A stretch of DNA of 64,000 nt from Pollutibacter soli (GCA_029269725.1 JARJHS010000001.1:620001-684000), one strand, 5' to 3'. Positions 8,865-18,527 are shown, numbered from the stretch's first letter. Notes: generated from the letters alone by a model not told the origin. Numbers and translations: made by a program.

Positions 8865-8895
8865 TTGTTTACCTGAATTTAACGACGTAACTTCG
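8865..8895 (+). promoter_or_regulatory. Promoter of the L31 gene
   Basis: TTG at 8865-8867 and TAACTTCG at 8888-8895, 20 bases apart, resemble the Bacteroidota consensus with one mismatch. The predicted leader to the ATG at 8951 is about 50 bases and contains CATGG/CCATG (8915-8931), a short hairpin candidate. Confidence 0.45.
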
Positions 8896-8950
8896 CCGCT
8901 CATTTCTAAAACGACATGGCAAAAATCCATGCGGCCTTAAAACAAAAATT

Positions 8951-9202
8951 ATGAAAAAAGGTATCCATCCGGAAAGTTACCGTTTTGTGGTTTTCAAAGA
9001 CATGAGTAACGGTTATACATTCCTCACCCGCTCAGCTGCTCCTTCAAAGGAAACTTTGAAATGGGAAGACGGCAAAGAATATCCATTGATAAAAATGGAA
9101 ATTTCAAACACTTCACATCCATTCTTTACCGGGCAAAATGTGTTGGTTGACACAGCTGGACGTATTGACAAATTCAAAAAGAAATACGAGAAGAAAAAAT
9201 AA
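8951..9202 (+). CDS. rpmE2: Type B 50S ribosomal protein L31
   Basis: 83 residues matching type B (Cys-free, YkgM-like) L31: [42 protein letters not shown] and the Lys-rich tail. Type A L31 carries a zinc-binding CxxC; none is present, so this form needs no zinc. It binds the 50S central protuberance and bridges to the 30S subunit. It has its own promoter-like element, a short leader with a hairpin, and a strong terminator. Confidence 0.96.
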   Translation: MKKGIHPESYRFVVFKDMSNGYTFLTRSAAPSKETLKWEDGKEYPLIKMEISNTSHPFFTGQNVLVDTAGRIDKFKKKYEKKK

Positions 9203-9221
9203 TTTGCTCCCTTTTGAAGAT

Positions 9222-9246
9222 AAAACCCTCCCATCCGGAGGGTTTT
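9222..9246 (+). terminator. Terminator of rpmE2
   Basis: A perfect 10-bp stem (AAAACCCTCC / GGAGGGTTTT) with a 5-base loop lies 20 bases after the L31 stop. The terminal T of the stem supplies the U-tract. Confidence 0.8.
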
Positions 9247-9324
9247 CACTTTTCAAGACCGATTGATTTATTCTGAATTAAGTTATTTTTATTGATATAC
9301 CTGTAAACCGATCGCTGAATATAG

Positions 9325-10374
9325 ATGCCTTCGTTAGTATTCTCCTGTAATGAAAGTTCGAACTCTTTGCAACCATTTTCTTTGGTGAGAAAGGTGGCAG
9401 ATATCCCCATGGGATTTTTCACTTTTCGTGAAAGATGGGAGAGGATTTCGGGTATTCGTTGCCGATATGAAAGTGAAGGCCTTGAAACAGCATCTGCAGG
9501 TTCGGATTTGTCGTTGCCGGAAAATGCATTGCCTGATTTTAATGAGTTTGATTTATCGATTCCAGTCAATGAATATCTGGGTAAATACACACTTATTGAA
9601 AAGCCATGGCAGATTTTCCAGCTGAACCAAAAAGCAATTCTGTTCGATTACAGGCTTGCCACAAGTCAGCGCATATCTGCTGAGCTGCCATCGCATGTAA
9701 AATCAATTGGATCATTTCCTGTTTTCATAGAAGAAGGCGCCATGTTGGAGCATTGTTTCATTAATTCAAAAGACGGACCTGTATTTATCAGCCAGGACGC
9801 GTTGATCATGGATGGAGCAATGCTAAGAGGACCATTGTTTATAGGGCGTAAGACAGTTGTAAAAGCAGGCACAAGTATATATGGAGCAACTTCGATTGGT
9901 CACAATTGTGTTGTAGGCGGTGAAATTAAAAATGTGGTGATGATGGCGAATTCCAATAAAGCCCATCATGGTTACCTCGGAGATTCAGTAGTAGGCGAGT
10001 GGTGTAACCTGGGGGCGGGTACTACCTCGTCAAACATGAAGAATACTGCAGGCCAGGTGAAGTTATGGTCTATGTACAAAAAGGATTTTGAATTTGCCGG
10101 AAATAAATGCGGACTCATTATGGGTGATTTCAGCAGGGCGGCCATCAACACATCTTTCAATACCGGGACCGTTACCGGAATCTGTTCAAATATTTTCGAT
10201 GGCCAGGAATTAACACCTAAATTCATCCCCAGTTTCTCCTGGGGAAAAGATGGAAAAATAAAGTATGATTTTGAAAAAGTCGTCATAGAAATAAATAGTT
10301 GGATGGCATTTAAAGGACAGTCCCTGACAAAAGAAATGATTGAAACTCTAACCAATATTTACCAAAAACAATAA
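9325..10374 (+). CDS. GlmU-family protein (putative sugar-1-phosphate nucleotidyl/acyltransferase)
   Basis: 349 residues. The N-terminal part (SLVRKVADIPMGFFTFRERWE) is the divergent nucleotidyltransferase-like module of the Bacteroidota GlmU family, without a canonical GxGTRM loop. From about residue 150 to 290 there are left-handed beta-helix hexapeptide repeats (GPVFISQDALIMDGAMLRGP, GATSIGHNCVVGGEI, GEWCNLGAGTTSSNMKN), typical of acyltransferases. True GlmU makes UDP-GlcNAc; whether this homologue is active is not evident. Its stop is six bases before the tpiA start, so the two form an operon. Confidence 0.8.
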   Translation: MPSLVFSCNESSNSLQPFSLVRKVADIPMGFFTFRERWERISGIRCRYESEGLETASAGSDLSLPENALPDFNEFDLSIPVNEYLGKYTLIEKPWQIFQLNQKAILFDYRLATSQRISAELPSHVKSIGSFPVFIEEGAMLEHCFINSKDGPVFISQDALIMDGAMLRGPLFIGRKTVVKAGTSIYGATSIGHNCVVGGEIKNVVMMANSNKAHHGYLGDSVVGEWCNLGAGTTSSNMKNTAGQVKLWSMYKKDFEFAGNKCGLIMGDFSRAAINTSFNTGTVTGICSNIFDGQELTPKFIPSFSWGKDGKIKYDFEKVVIEINSWMAFKGQSLTKEMIETLTNIYQKQ

Positions 10375-10380
10375 CTATTC

Positions 10381-11151
10381 ATGAGATCCCAGATCGCAGC
10401 AGCCAACTGGAAAATGAACCTGGATTTTAAACAGGGAAAACAGCTAATTGAAGAAATTATTTCACAGGAACCTACACCTGAAGCAGGTAAAAAAGTAGTG
10501 TTTGCAGTACCGGCGCTTTATATACGCAGTGCCCGTAAAAAAGTTAAGAACAATCCCGGATATAGTGTAAGTGCTCAGAATATCTATCATAAAAAATCGG
10601 GCGCATTCACAGGGGAAATTTCCGCTGAAATGGTAGCGTCCGTCGGTGCCGAATATGTTATCATCGGTCACTCTGAGCGCCGCGAATATTTCAATGAAAC
10701 CAACGGTATACTTGCAGAGAAGATTAATCTTGCATTGGAAAATAATCTCACACCTATTTTCTGCTGCGGTGAATCATTGCCTACGCGCGAAGCAGGAACA
10801 CAAAATGAATTTGTCGCTGGACAGATCAGTGAAAGCCTGTTTCATCTGTCCGCTGAACAAGTATTGAAAATAGTAATTGCTTACGAGCCTATATGGGCAA
10901 TCGGAACCGGTAAAACCGCTACTGCAGAGCAGGCACAGCAAATGCATCACTGGCTTAGGCAGGTTCTCGCAAAAAAATATGGTCAGCCAATTGCAGATCA
11001 GATTTCCATCCTGTATGGAGGAAGTGTAAAAGGTAGTAATGCACAGGAAATTTTTTCACAGCCTGATGTTGATGGAGGACTTGTTGGCGGTGCATCATTG
11101 GTGGCATCAGAATTTGTAACGATCATCAGGGCGTTAAAGAAATCCGTTTAA
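10381..11151 (+). CDS. tpiA: Triosephosphate isomerase
   Basis: 256 residues, normal length. It interconverts dihydroxyacetone phosphate and glyceraldehyde 3-phosphate in glycolysis. NWKMN near residue 10 holds the catalytic Lys, GHSERR near 96 the electrophilic His, and AYEPIWAIGTGKTA near 167 the catalytic Glu and loop 6. YGGSVK and GLVGGASL form the phosphate-binding loops. It is the second gene after the GlmU-like gene. Its stop codon overlaps the stop of the convergent glycosyltransferase gene within TTAA at 11148-11151. Confidence 0.98.
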   Translation: MRSQIAAANWKMNLDFKQGKQLIEEIISQEPTPEAGKKVVFAVPALYIRSARKKVKNNPGYSVSAQNIYHKKSGAFTGEISAEMVASVGAEYVIIGHSERREYFNETNGILAEKINLALENNLTPIFCCGESLPTREAGTQNEFVAGQISESLFHLSAEQVLKIVIAYEPIWAIGTGKTATAEQAQQMHHWLRQVLAKKYGQPIADQISILYGGSVKGSNAQEIFSQPDVDGGLVGGASLVASEFVTIIRALKKSV

Positions 11152-12299
11152 GTAACCGCCCTCGACTGATAGTAATTTATTATATCCCGGAATTTTTCAG
11201 CGACTACATCAACGCTGAAATTCCGGGATTCTATTATTGCTTCCCCGTGCAACTCCAGTAATTTTTCAGGATGTTCTGTCAGCATTGAAATCAAATCCAC
11301 ACAGTTTTGAAGACCAGAATAATACAAGACACTTTTTTGTTCCGCTAATGCAGTTTTCATTTTTGCAGGTATAAGCATGGGTCGTGCAAATCTCAGTGCC
11401 ACATGTGTGTTGCCTGAATTCTTTGTTTCGCCATATCTCTCCTGTATCCCGTCATTTATGGAAGTGTTAAGTTGTTGCGGCGACCATAACAGATGCGCAT
11501 TGTTCACAATATTATCGAATTCATATTCCGGGATTATTTCATTACTGTAAAGAATCATTCCACCTCGCGTATTGATTTCGATGGCACGTTCAATTATCTT
11601 TCTACCATAATCACCTATTGGTGGGCCCGCGATATACAATTGTGGAATGGCATTTTCTTTTGCAAGTAATTTTTCATAGACATTGAGAGCGAAATCATAA
11701 TCGCGCCTTCTTACATCTATTGTGCCAGGTAAAACAATTTTTAGCGCCGTTCCGGGATCAGGATACCTGATATCATTTTCATCAAATATTGCCTGTGGAA
11801 ATAACCAGAGTTTTTTCTGTGTAAGATTTCGGGTACTGATGTTTGAAAGTAGTGCTGGCGTATTTAGTGCAAAACCATCAATTCTTTGTATGAATTTTTT
11901 TTTGCCCCACTGCCTTATCAGTTTCTTTGGGTGAATTGTGAAAATATCAGTAAAAAGATTATTTATTTCGTGAAGTGTGTTCAAAAAAATAACTTCCGGT
12001 AAAGTCTTCATCAATCTATACCAAAGCAGGTGTTTACTATCGATGCTGTTTAATAAAAAAACACGCACATTTTCCCTCCCCGCTTCTTCGATAGCTCTTT
12101 GCATAAATGGATATTCACGTTCTGCGGTGGGTTTAAAAAAGACAGAAAATTTTTTATTCAGATCGGGAATACGAAGTAATAAGTCATTCCGGAATTCTTC
12201 ATTTGTAAAAAGCAGCAGTTCCAGGCTAAGTTTATCCGCAACCTTCAGGAGAGGGATCACCTGTTCAATATGAATAATATCGTAAATTGCTATTTTCAC
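11148..12299 (-). CDS. Putative glycosyltransferase (GT-B type)
   Basis: 383 residues with the loose layout of GT-B glycosyltransferases. An N-terminal MKIAIYDIIHIEQVIPLLKV Rossmann start is followed near residue 190 by a linker (IVLPGTIDVRRRDYDFALNVYEKL) that resembles the start of the donor domain. An LYIAGPPIGDYG segment and a late acidic stretch follow. No residue motif fixes the donor sugar. It is divergent from the flippase gene 75 bases away, which suggests a shared role in surface polysaccharide or lipid-linked glycan assembly. Confidence 0.65.
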   Translation of the reverse strand: MKIAIYDIIHIEQVIPLLKVADKLSLELLLFTNEEFRNDLLLRIPDLNKKFSVFFKPTAEREYPFMQRAIEEAGRENVRVFLLNSIDSKHLLWYRLMKTLPEVIFLNTLHEINNLFTDIFTIHPKKLIRQWGKKKFIQRIDGFALNTPALLSNISTRNLTQKKLWLFPQAIFDENDIRYPDPGTALKIVLPGTIDVRRRDYDFALNVYEKLLAKENAIPQLYIAGPPIGDYGRKIIERAIEINTRGGMILYSNEIIPEYEFDNIVNNAHLLWSPQQLNTSINDGIQERYGETKNSGNTHVALRFARPMLIPAKMKTALAEQKSVLYYSGLQNCVDLISMLTEHPEKLLELHGEAIIESRNFSVDVVAEKFRDIINYYQSRAVT

Positions 12300-12374
12300 A
12301 ATAAATCTACTGCCACTAAGTTTTTTGTTTTAACTGATAGTGCTCGTGTGTCAGGAAATATTTAGATTCTTTGC

Positions 12375-13733
12375 ATGAACAGAATAATAGCATTCCTGAC
12401 CAAACTGTTTTTTAAAGATACTGCAAGCGCTAACATACAAACAGTACTTGACAAAAGCTCTAAAGTTTTTATCCTTCATTTTCTGGCAGTGATACTCACA
12501 TTTGGTGGAAATGTTCTGATTGCAAGATGGTTTGGCGATGAAATATATGGGTTATACAGTCTTTTATTTAGCTGGCTTGCCGTACTGGCAATTTTTGCGC
12601 AGATAGGGATGGACGACTATCATCTGGCTGTGGTGCCGGCTATGCATCTCAGTGAGGACTATGGATCACTACGGAAAATTCTCCGGATATCAACAGCAGG
12701 AATTATTATTGCATCGGTAATCGTAGTCGTCATTTTTTACAGCATAATAAATCTGTTACCAATACCAGGATTACATGAAAATGCGGCGGTATTTTCGGTT
12801 GGACTTTGGCTGATAATACTGCATGCATTAAATAGCAACTACAGCTCTTTCCTGCGCGGATATGGTACTATTGTTCAAAGTCAGCTTGCAGAAAAAGTAA
12901 TCAGGCCACTCGTCTTCTTATTGCTGATTGTTCCTTTGGCAAATTCTTTCGGGCCTGGCTCTGATATCATTTACAAACTCATTGTCATATCGGCAATCAG
13001 TCTTTTTATCAGTTTTTGCTATCTTTTTTTTCTTACCAAGAAGGGATTAGGACATAAGCCCTATTCCAATCCGGTATCATTTGAACAATTGAGATTTGGC
13101 AGGAATGGATATTTTCTCTTGCTTACCATACTATATTTTTTAACAACGCGCCTGGATATCCTGAGCGTTGGACTAATATCGGAGGTAAAAGATGTAGGGT
13201 ATTATAATGTTGCGATGAAAATTGCTGAAATTGTAGGCTACCCTGCAATAATCATCAACCTCGTGGCACCTACTTTCCTCGCCAGGCAACATTTCCGGGA
13301 AAATAAATCAGAGACATACAAATTGATTCAAAATGGTGCAAGGCTCACGTTTGCGGGCTGTGTTATTTTGTTTATCCTGATTTTATTTGCTGGGAAATGG
13401 CTGCTTGGTCTTTATGGCTTTAATTTCAGAATTGCATTTTTACCACTGTTGATTCTTGGAATATCGCAGCTGGTAACTGCTTTTTCAGGTCCTGCTGCAA
13501 TTTTTTTTATTGTTTCCGGCAGAGAGAAAACAGCAACATTTTGCATGTTTATAAATGTGATGGTAACTGCTCTATGTTGCTTCATCATGATTCCTGCGTG
13601 GGGAATTGCCGGTGCAGCGCTCGCCAGCCTAACGGGGACGGTAGTCTTTAATGCGCTGATAATAATATCTTTTTACCGCTTCGAGAAAGTGCTGATTACG
13701 CCTGTTAAAATTTTCGGCCGGCCTAATTTTTAA
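12375..13733 (+). CDS. Polysaccharide biosynthesis flippase (MATE/Wzx-like)
   Basis: 452 residues, almost entirely hydrophobic, with about 12-14 predicted membrane helices. The N-terminal LDKSSKVFILHFLAVILTFGGNVLIARWFG resembles the start of Wzx/MurJ/MATE-fold oligosaccharide flippases, followed by GLYSLLFSWLAVLAIFAQIGMDDY. It probably moves a lipid-linked oligosaccharide across the inner membrane. The neighbouring divergent glycosyltransferase fits this. The last 11 bases overlap the convergent acyl-CoA-binding protein gene. Confidence 0.85.
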   Translation: MNRIIAFLTKLFFKDTASANIQTVLDKSSKVFILHFLAVILTFGGNVLIARWFGDEIYGLYSLLFSWLAVLAIFAQIGMDDYHLAVVPAMHLSEDYGSLRKILRISTAGIIIASVIVVVIFYSIINLLPIPGLHENAAVFSVGLWLIILHALNSNYSSFLRGYGTIVQSQLAEKVIRPLVFLLLIVPLANSFGPGSDIIYKLIVISAISLFISFCYLFFLTKKGLGHKPYSNPVSFEQLRFGRNGYFLLLTILYFLTTRLDILSVGLISEVKDVGYYNVAMKIAEIVGYPAIIINLVAPTFLARQHFRENKSETYKLIQNGARLTFAGCVILFILILFAGKWLLGLYGFNFRIAFLPLLILGISQLVTAFSGPAAIFFIVSGREKTATFCMFINVMVTALCCFIMIPAWGIAGAALASLTGTVVFNALIIISFYRFEKVLITPVKIFGRPNF

Positions 13734-13980
13734 GTTTTTCAATCAGGTCAACATATTCTTTCATTGCCTGGTCTTTAGTCTTTCCTTTTACTCCCAGCCA
13801 TGCCTCATATTTAGCCTTGGACACAAAATCAAAAGGATTTGCCGGAGGATCAAGTGTATTGTCACCTTCAGTGGCTTGTTTATACAGTGAATACAGCGCC
13901 AATAAAGTGTCGTTGCTGGGCTTTTCACTGAGAGATTTGCTTTCGTCGACAGCTTTATCAAAAAGGGCTTTCAGGTCCAT
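13723..13980 (-). CDS. Acyl-CoA-binding protein
   Basis: 85 residues, the classic ACBP size and four-helix pattern. FDKAVDESKSL is followed by LLALYSLYKQATEGD, which holds the Tyr/Lys ligand residues of the YxxYKQAxxGD signature. FDFVSKAKYEAWLGVKGKTKDQAMKEYVDLIEKL completes the fold. It binds long-chain acyl-CoA in the cytoplasm, buffering and shuttling it. ACBP is mostly eukaryotic but is found in a number of Bacteroidota. Its 3' end overlaps the convergent flippase gene by 11 bases. Confidence 0.93.
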   Translation of the reverse strand: MDLKALFDKAVDESKSLSEKPSNDTLLALYSLYKQATEGDNTLDPPANPFDFVSKAKYEAWLGVKGKTKDQAMKEYVDLIEKLKN

Positions 13981-14057
13981 ACCGAAGGGTTTGTCACGAA
14001 AGTAAGTTAAAGCTCATTCGCAAACAACTACGTTAGTGCAATACTGCCAAAATGAGT

Positions 14058-14065
14058 TAATTTTG
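14058..14065 (+). promoter_or_regulatory. -7 element upstream of lepA
   Basis: TAATTTTG matches TAnnTTTG and lies 53 bases before the ATG at 14118. No clear TTG is found at the -33 spacing. A CCCGGCCGGG palindrome follows at 14069-14078 in the presumed leader. Confidence 0.45.
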
Positions 14066-14117
14066 CATCCCGGCCGGGAGGGGACAAAATCAAATCATTT
14101 TACCCGGGAGCATGGTT

Positions 14118-15908
14118 ATGAAGAATATCAGGAATTTTTGCATTATCGCCCATATTGATCACGGAAAAAGTACACTGGCCGACCGACTGCTGCAGGCAAC
14201 AAATACCATCAGTGAAAGAGACATGATGGATCAGGTTCTGGATGACATGGATCTTGAAAGAGAAAAAGGCATTACAATAAAAAGCCATGCCATTCAAATC
14301 AATTACAAATACAAAAATGGTGAAGATTATACACTTAACCTGATTGATACTCCCGGTCACGTTGATTTCAGCTATGAAGTCAGCCGTGCACTGGCAGCAT
14401 GTGAGGGTGCTTTACTTCTGGTGGATGCGACGCAGGGAATTCAGGCACAGACGATTTCAAACCTTTACCTGGCGATTGAGAACGATCTTGAAATCATACC
14501 TGTGATCAACAAGATTGATATGGATGGTGCCATGATTGAAGAGGTGACTGATCAGATCATTGAATTGATCGGATGTAAAAAAGAAGATATTCTTCTTGCG
14601 AGCGGAAGAGCAGGAATCGGTATTACAGAAATTCTTGAAGGTATCGTTGAGCGTATCCCATCGCCAAAGGGAAATCCTGAGGCTCCGCTACAGGCGCTTA
14701 TTTTCGATTGTGTTTTCAATCCCTTCCGCGGAATCATAGTGTACTACCGGATTGTTAATGGAAGTATACGCAAGAACGAAAAGATCAAATTTGTTTCCAC
14801 TGATCAGGAATATGATGCTGATGAAGTCGGTATCCTGAAATTGAAAATGCAGCAAACACAGATAGTGGATTGCGGCAATGTTGGCTACCTCATCACTGGA
14901 ATAAAAAATGCAAAAGAAGTGAAGGTGGGTGATACGATTATCAGCGCCGCTAATCCTGCTGAAGCAATACAGGGTTTTGAGGAAGTAAAGCCGATGGTAT
15001 TCGCCGGCATTTTCCCTGTGGTGACTGATGACTTCGAAGAACTGCGTGACTGTATGGAAAAATTGCAGCTGAACGATGCTTCTCTCACTTTCGAGCTGGA
15101 AACATCCCAGGCGCTTGGTTTCGGTTTCCGCTGCGGCTTCCTTGGTTTGCTACACATGGAAATCATCCAGGAAAGACTGGAACGTGAGTTTGATCAGACG
15201 GTGATCACAACAGTTCCTAACGTTAGCTTTGTTGCATATACAACACGCGGAGAGAAGATCAATGTTAATAACCCAACGGAGATGCCGGATCCTACACAAA
15301 TGGATCGCATCGAGGAGCCTTTTATCAAAGCGCAGATCATCACCAAGCCGGAATACATAGGCAACATCATGACGCTTTGTTTGGGTAAAAGAGGTATCCT
15401 GATTAACCAGAGTTACCTCACTCAAACCAGAGTGGAGTTGATTTTCGAAATGCCTTTGACAGAAATCGTGTTTGATTTTTATGATAAGCTGAAGAGTCAA
15501 ACGAGAGGCTATGCATCTTTTGATTATCATCCATTGGAATACAGGGAAAGTGATATCGTGAAAATGGATATCCTGCTGAATAGTGAAAAAGTGGATGCAT
15601 TAAGCGCATTGATTCATAGAAGTCGCGCGCAGGAATTTGGAAGAAAATTATGTGAGAAACTGAAAGAACTTTTGCCAAGGCAACAGTTCCAGATTGCAAT
15701 CCAGGCCGCAATTGGGGCAAAGATCGTAGCGCGTGAAAATATTTCTGCAATGCGAAAAGATGTTACTGCGAAATGTTATGGTGGTGACATCAGTCGTAAA
15801 AGAAAGCTTCTTGAAAAACAAAAGGAAGGTAAGAAGAGAATGCGGCAGATTGGAAACGTTGAAGTTCCCCAGGAAGCTTTTCTCGCTGTTTTGAAACTTG
15901 ATGATTAA
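14118..15908 (+). CDS. lepA: Elongation factor 4 (LepA) GTPase
   Basis: 596 residues, normal length. G1 AHIDHGKS, a switch segment with [11 protein letters not shown]3 DTPGH and G4 NKIDM identify a translational GTPase. The long C-terminal LepA domain ([12 protein letters not shown]-like segment, [22 protein letters not shown]) separates it from EF-G. It acts on ribosomes in initiation or back-translocation. Start: [18 protein letters not shown] at 14118 fits family N-termini better than the ATG two codons upstream. The small gene at 15934 follows after 25 bases. Confidence 0.98.
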   Translation: MKNIRNFCIIAHIDHGKSTLADRLLQATNTISERDMMDQVLDDMDLEREKGITIKSHAIQINYKYKNGEDYTLNLIDTPGHVDFSYEVSRALAACEGALLLVDATQGIQAQTISNLYLAIENDLEIIPVINKIDMDGAMIEEVTDQIIELIGCKKEDILLASGRAGIGITEILEGIVERIPSPKGNPEAPLQALIFDCVFNPFRGIIVYYRIVNGSIRKNEKIKFVSTDQEYDADEVGILKLKMQQTQIVDCGNVGYLITGIKNAKEVKVGDTIISAANPAEAIQGFEEVKPMVFAGIFPVVTDDFEELRDCMEKLQLNDASLTFELETSQALGFGFRCGFLGLLHMEIIQERLEREFDQTVITTVPNVSFVAYTTRGEKINVNNPTEMPDPTQMDRIEEPFIKAQIITKPEYIGNIMTLCLGKRGILINQSYLTQTRVELIFEMPLTEIVFDFYDKLKSQTRGYASFDYHPLEYRESDIVKMDILLNSEKVDALSALIHRSRAQEFGRKLCEKLKELLPRQQFQIAIQAAIGAKIVARENISAMRKDVTAKCYGGDISRKRKLLEKQKEGKKRMRQIGNVEVPQEAFLAVLKLDD

Positions 15909-15933
15909 TCTTTAATACTTCAATTGAATTCAG

Positions 15934-16311
15934 ATGGCAAAATACTCTCTTGGAAAAGAAATGGATATTGAAGTCAGTGCAAGATTTATTGCACGCGGGA
16001 CAGATACTCCGATAACAGGGAAAGAATACAATGTCAGGTTATTCGATAAAGATTTTATAGAGGATGATTACCTGGGTGAATCGGGGCTGGATGGGAATGG
16101 AAAAATTCATATCCGTTTCAATCCTGGAAAATTTGACCGGAATGATCCCATCAGGGAAACTTCGCTTGATTTTTATTTTGTCTTGTTTAAGAACGGCTCA
16201 GAGATTTTCCGCAGCAAAGTGATGGATGATGTTGATATCGAAGCATTAGAGGCATTCAGGATGGGAAAAGGAGAGTTGATTGATCTTGGAACTTTCCTGG
16301 TAGACGCTTAA
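15934..16311 (+). CDS. Conserved hypothetical protein, beta-rich
   Basis: 125 residues, no signal peptide, Cys-free. The pattern of short charged strands (YNVRLFDKDFIEDDYLGESGLDGNGKIHIRF) followed by SLDFYFVLFKNGSEIFRSKV suggests a small beta-sandwich of transthyretin or C2-like form. I do not recognise a named family. It sits 25 bases after lepA and shares its terminator, so it is probably co-transcribed. Confidence 0.6.
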   Translation: MAKYSLGKEMDIEVSARFIARGTDTPITGKEYNVRLFDKDFIEDDYLGESGLDGNGKIHIRFNPGKFDRNDPIRETSLDFYFVLFKNGSEIFRSKVMDDVDIEALEAFRMGKGELIDLGTFLVDA

Positions 16312-16334
16312 ATCGGATCTAAACTCAAATAAAA

Positions 16335-16363
16335 AAAACCTGCTCACGCGAGCAGGTTTTTTT
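16335..16363. terminator. Bidirectional terminator between convergent genes
   Basis: An 11-bp stem (AAAACCTGCTC / GAGCAGGTTTT) with loop ACGC is flanked by an A-run on the left and a T-run on the right. It can stop both the lepA-side transcript and the minus-strand T9SS gene. Confidence 0.9.
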
Positions 16364-16376
16364 GTTTAGACTTTCC

Positions 16377-18041
16377 TTATTGCTTCACTATTTTCTGCTG
16401 AACAATGCCTTCTCCGGTATTGATCTCCATGAAATAAATACCTGGTTTTAAACCTGCGGGAGGATTTAACGACACTGTATGATTACCTGTAGTTTCATTC
16501 GCAACCAACTTGTTCATTACAATTTTACCTTCGGAACTGATCAATCTTATCGACACAATATTACGCGAACTAACGGTGTATTTCACCTGGAGTTGCGTAG
16601 TGAATGGGTTCGGATACACTTTAGCGTCGCTTTTGTTTAAGGCAGTCGCGAATTTTACAGCGACAACTCCGGTGTACTTAATTCCGTTGTCCATTGAAAC
16701 CATCATGATACGATAGTAGTTTGTTCCTGCTGAAGGAGTAAGATGTTTGTACTGGTATTTGTTTGACGTATTTGAACCGTTTGACTGAACTGTATACAGG
16801 TCATTGAACTTACTGCCATTCGTACTATGTTGAAGAACCATATACTGCCCGTTTACTTCGGAAAGTGTATTCCAGTTCACAAGTACAGCTGATGCTTGCG
16901 GAGATGCACTGAAATCGCTCATTACAATGGGAAGCATTGAAGGCTGTGCATAGGGAGAAGCCGGATTTGCCCAACTACCTATATAATTTAAAGTATCAAA
17001 CAAAGGGAAGCTTGCCGATGAAACTCCGTTGAGATTTGTATTTGAAGAAGGACTCCATGAATTATTAGTGATTGATGAAGCAGGGAAATTTGTCATCAAA
17101 GTATTGGTCCCACTGCTACCCTTGAAGCTTCCGTCACTATGTACAGGTGTAATTGCGCTATAAAATCCACCAACACCGCTTACTGCCGCATTATTATAGA
17201 ACACATGGCTGTTTACACGAGTCAGTGCATTTGGATTGTTTTGTATCAGAGATCCATTGTGAAAGCGGGTATTACCTGAAGTAAACCAAAGCAACCCTTC
17301 ATTGCGAACACCACCGTTGAAATTGGCGTTTCCGTCGAACACCATCATACTATAATTGATCAGTGAGTCGGACGCCTGTTTACTGGTATTACCTTTTACA
17401 ACAATCAGGTAATCATTAACCAGTTTGCCATCAAGTGAAAGGTTACCGATGATATAAGCCTTCCCACGGTTCAGAAATTGTGCGCCGGAAGACACAGTGA
17501 AGTTTTTTGTATACAGTGTTCCATTATTAGAGAAGACGCCACCCGATGGAAACTGGAAATTGTAATTGTAGTACATCGTTGCATTTTCCAGGTTCTTTAT
17601 CTGGGTGCCTGTACCATAATAGTTGAAACCATTATTGAAAGACATCACACCACTATTTTCAAAAATAGCTCCATTGGCTGCACCGGAAGCGCTTCCAAAA
17701 ACAGCTGTACCGGCGTTAACGATCTTTCCGGCAAAATTGGCTAAGTTGCCAGGTGTAAATGTGCCGCCGGCATTAACTGTGATCAGCGATCCTGAATTTG
17801 CATATACGCGACCGGTGAATGTTGCACCGTTGTTAATGATAAGTTCTGCACCGTTATTTATAGTGATAGTTCCGTTGAATGTACCGGATAAACACACTTT
17901 AATACCTGATCCATAAGTGGTATTATGTGTTGGACTTACTGATCCGGACGGGCATTGTGCCATTGAAGTGAAAACAAAGAAAATGGCGACAATAGTAGAT
18001 AAAATCTTTACTGCGGGTCTGTTAGGGTACAAATTGAACAT
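16377..18041 (-). CDS. T9SS-sorted surface protein with beta-helix-like repeats
   Basis: 554 residues. The signal region is MFNLYPNRPAVKILSTIVAIFFVFTSMAQ. Residues 45-300 are Asn/Gly-rich repeats such as TITINNGAELIINNGATF, as in right-handed beta-helix or bacterial adhesin stalks. A fibronectin-like segment at about 385-460 (VLVNWNTLSEVNGQYMVLQHS) precedes a C-terminal type A sorting domain (AKVYPNPFTTQLQVKYTV ... GIYFMEINTGEGIVQQKIVKQ). The sorting domain marks it for export by the type IX secretion system and surface attachment. The ligand is unknown. Confidence 0.9.
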   Translation of the reverse strand: MFNLYPNRPAVKILSTIVAIFFVFTSMAQCPSGSVSPTHNTTYGSGIKVCLSGTFNGTITINNGAELIINNGATFTGRVYANSGSLITVNAGGTFTPGNLANFAGKIVNAGTAVFGSASGAANGAIFENSGVMSFNNGFNYYGTGTQIKNLENATMYYNYNFQFPSGGVFSNNGTLYTKNFTVSSGAQFLNRGKAYIIGNLSLDGKLVNDYLIVVKGNTSKQASDSLINYSMMVFDGNANFNGGVRNEGLLWFTSGNTRFHNGSLIQNNPNALTRVNSHVFYNNAAVSGVGGFYSAITPVHSDGSFKGSSGTNTLMTNFPASSITNNSWSPSSNTNLNGVSSASFPLFDTLNYIGSWANPASPYAQPSMLPIVMSDFSASPQASAVLVNWNTLSEVNGQYMVLQHSTNGSKFNDLYTVQSNGSNTSNKYQYKHLTPSAGTNYYRIMMVSMDNGIKYTGVVAVKFATALNKSDAKVYPNPFTTQLQVKYTVSSRNIVSIRLISSEGKIVMNKLVANETTGNHTVSLNPPAGLKPGIYFMEINTGEGIVQQKIVKQ

Positions 18042-18527
18042 TTCTGAAAATTTTAGAGGTAAAGCTGCCAGACCGAAACATTACCATCTTTGCGATCGTA
18101 TTCTTACGTCTGGTACGACGCAAATCTACATTGCCGTAATGGGGAATACAACGATGCTAAATCGAAGAAGTTCGAAATTCGTCAACGGGATTTTTACAGT
18201 CCGATCACAATCAATCTATTAAAGATTACAGAATGTTGTCAGGATTTCGATAAGCGTACTTTTTCCGTCGATGAATGAGTGAGATAAAATCACAGGTATT
18301 TCAGAAATCAGGAAAATACATTAACTCAACATATATATGAAATAGGGTGTTTTTCACGTATTGCTGAAAATCCGGAGATGGTATTTTTACAATGCCTCTA
18401 TCAGCCGTAGCTAACCAAGCTTAACTTTAATTAGAAACGAGGGAAAATCACAGCGGGTCAGTCCAACCAGTACTGACCCGTTCCTTTTTTGAAAACTTTA
18501 AGGTTCAATTGTAACGATCCGAAATTG
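18042..18527. other. Gene-free region with an orphan plus-strand terminator
   Basis: No protein-coding gene is supported. A perfect 9-bp hairpin (18454-18462 with 18472-18480) followed by TTCCTTTTTT reads as a plus-strand intrinsic terminator, although both flanking genes lie on the minus strand. A weak promoter-like pair (TTG 18362-18364, TATTTTTA near 18383) lies 70-100 bases upstream. Confidence 0.4.
18454..18491 (+). terminator. Orphan intrinsic terminator
   Basis: Stem CGGGTCAGT / ACTGACCCG, 9-base loop, then TTCCTTTTTT. It could terminate a small plus-strand RNA. Read on the minus strand it could also act as a weak terminator of the 18528-19481 gene, but the T-tract there is poor. Confidence 0.6.

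Noticed and set aside
15150-15750. Long antisense frames opposite lepA
   Set aside because: lepA is clear on the plus strand with all motifs; the antisense frames mirror its codon structure.
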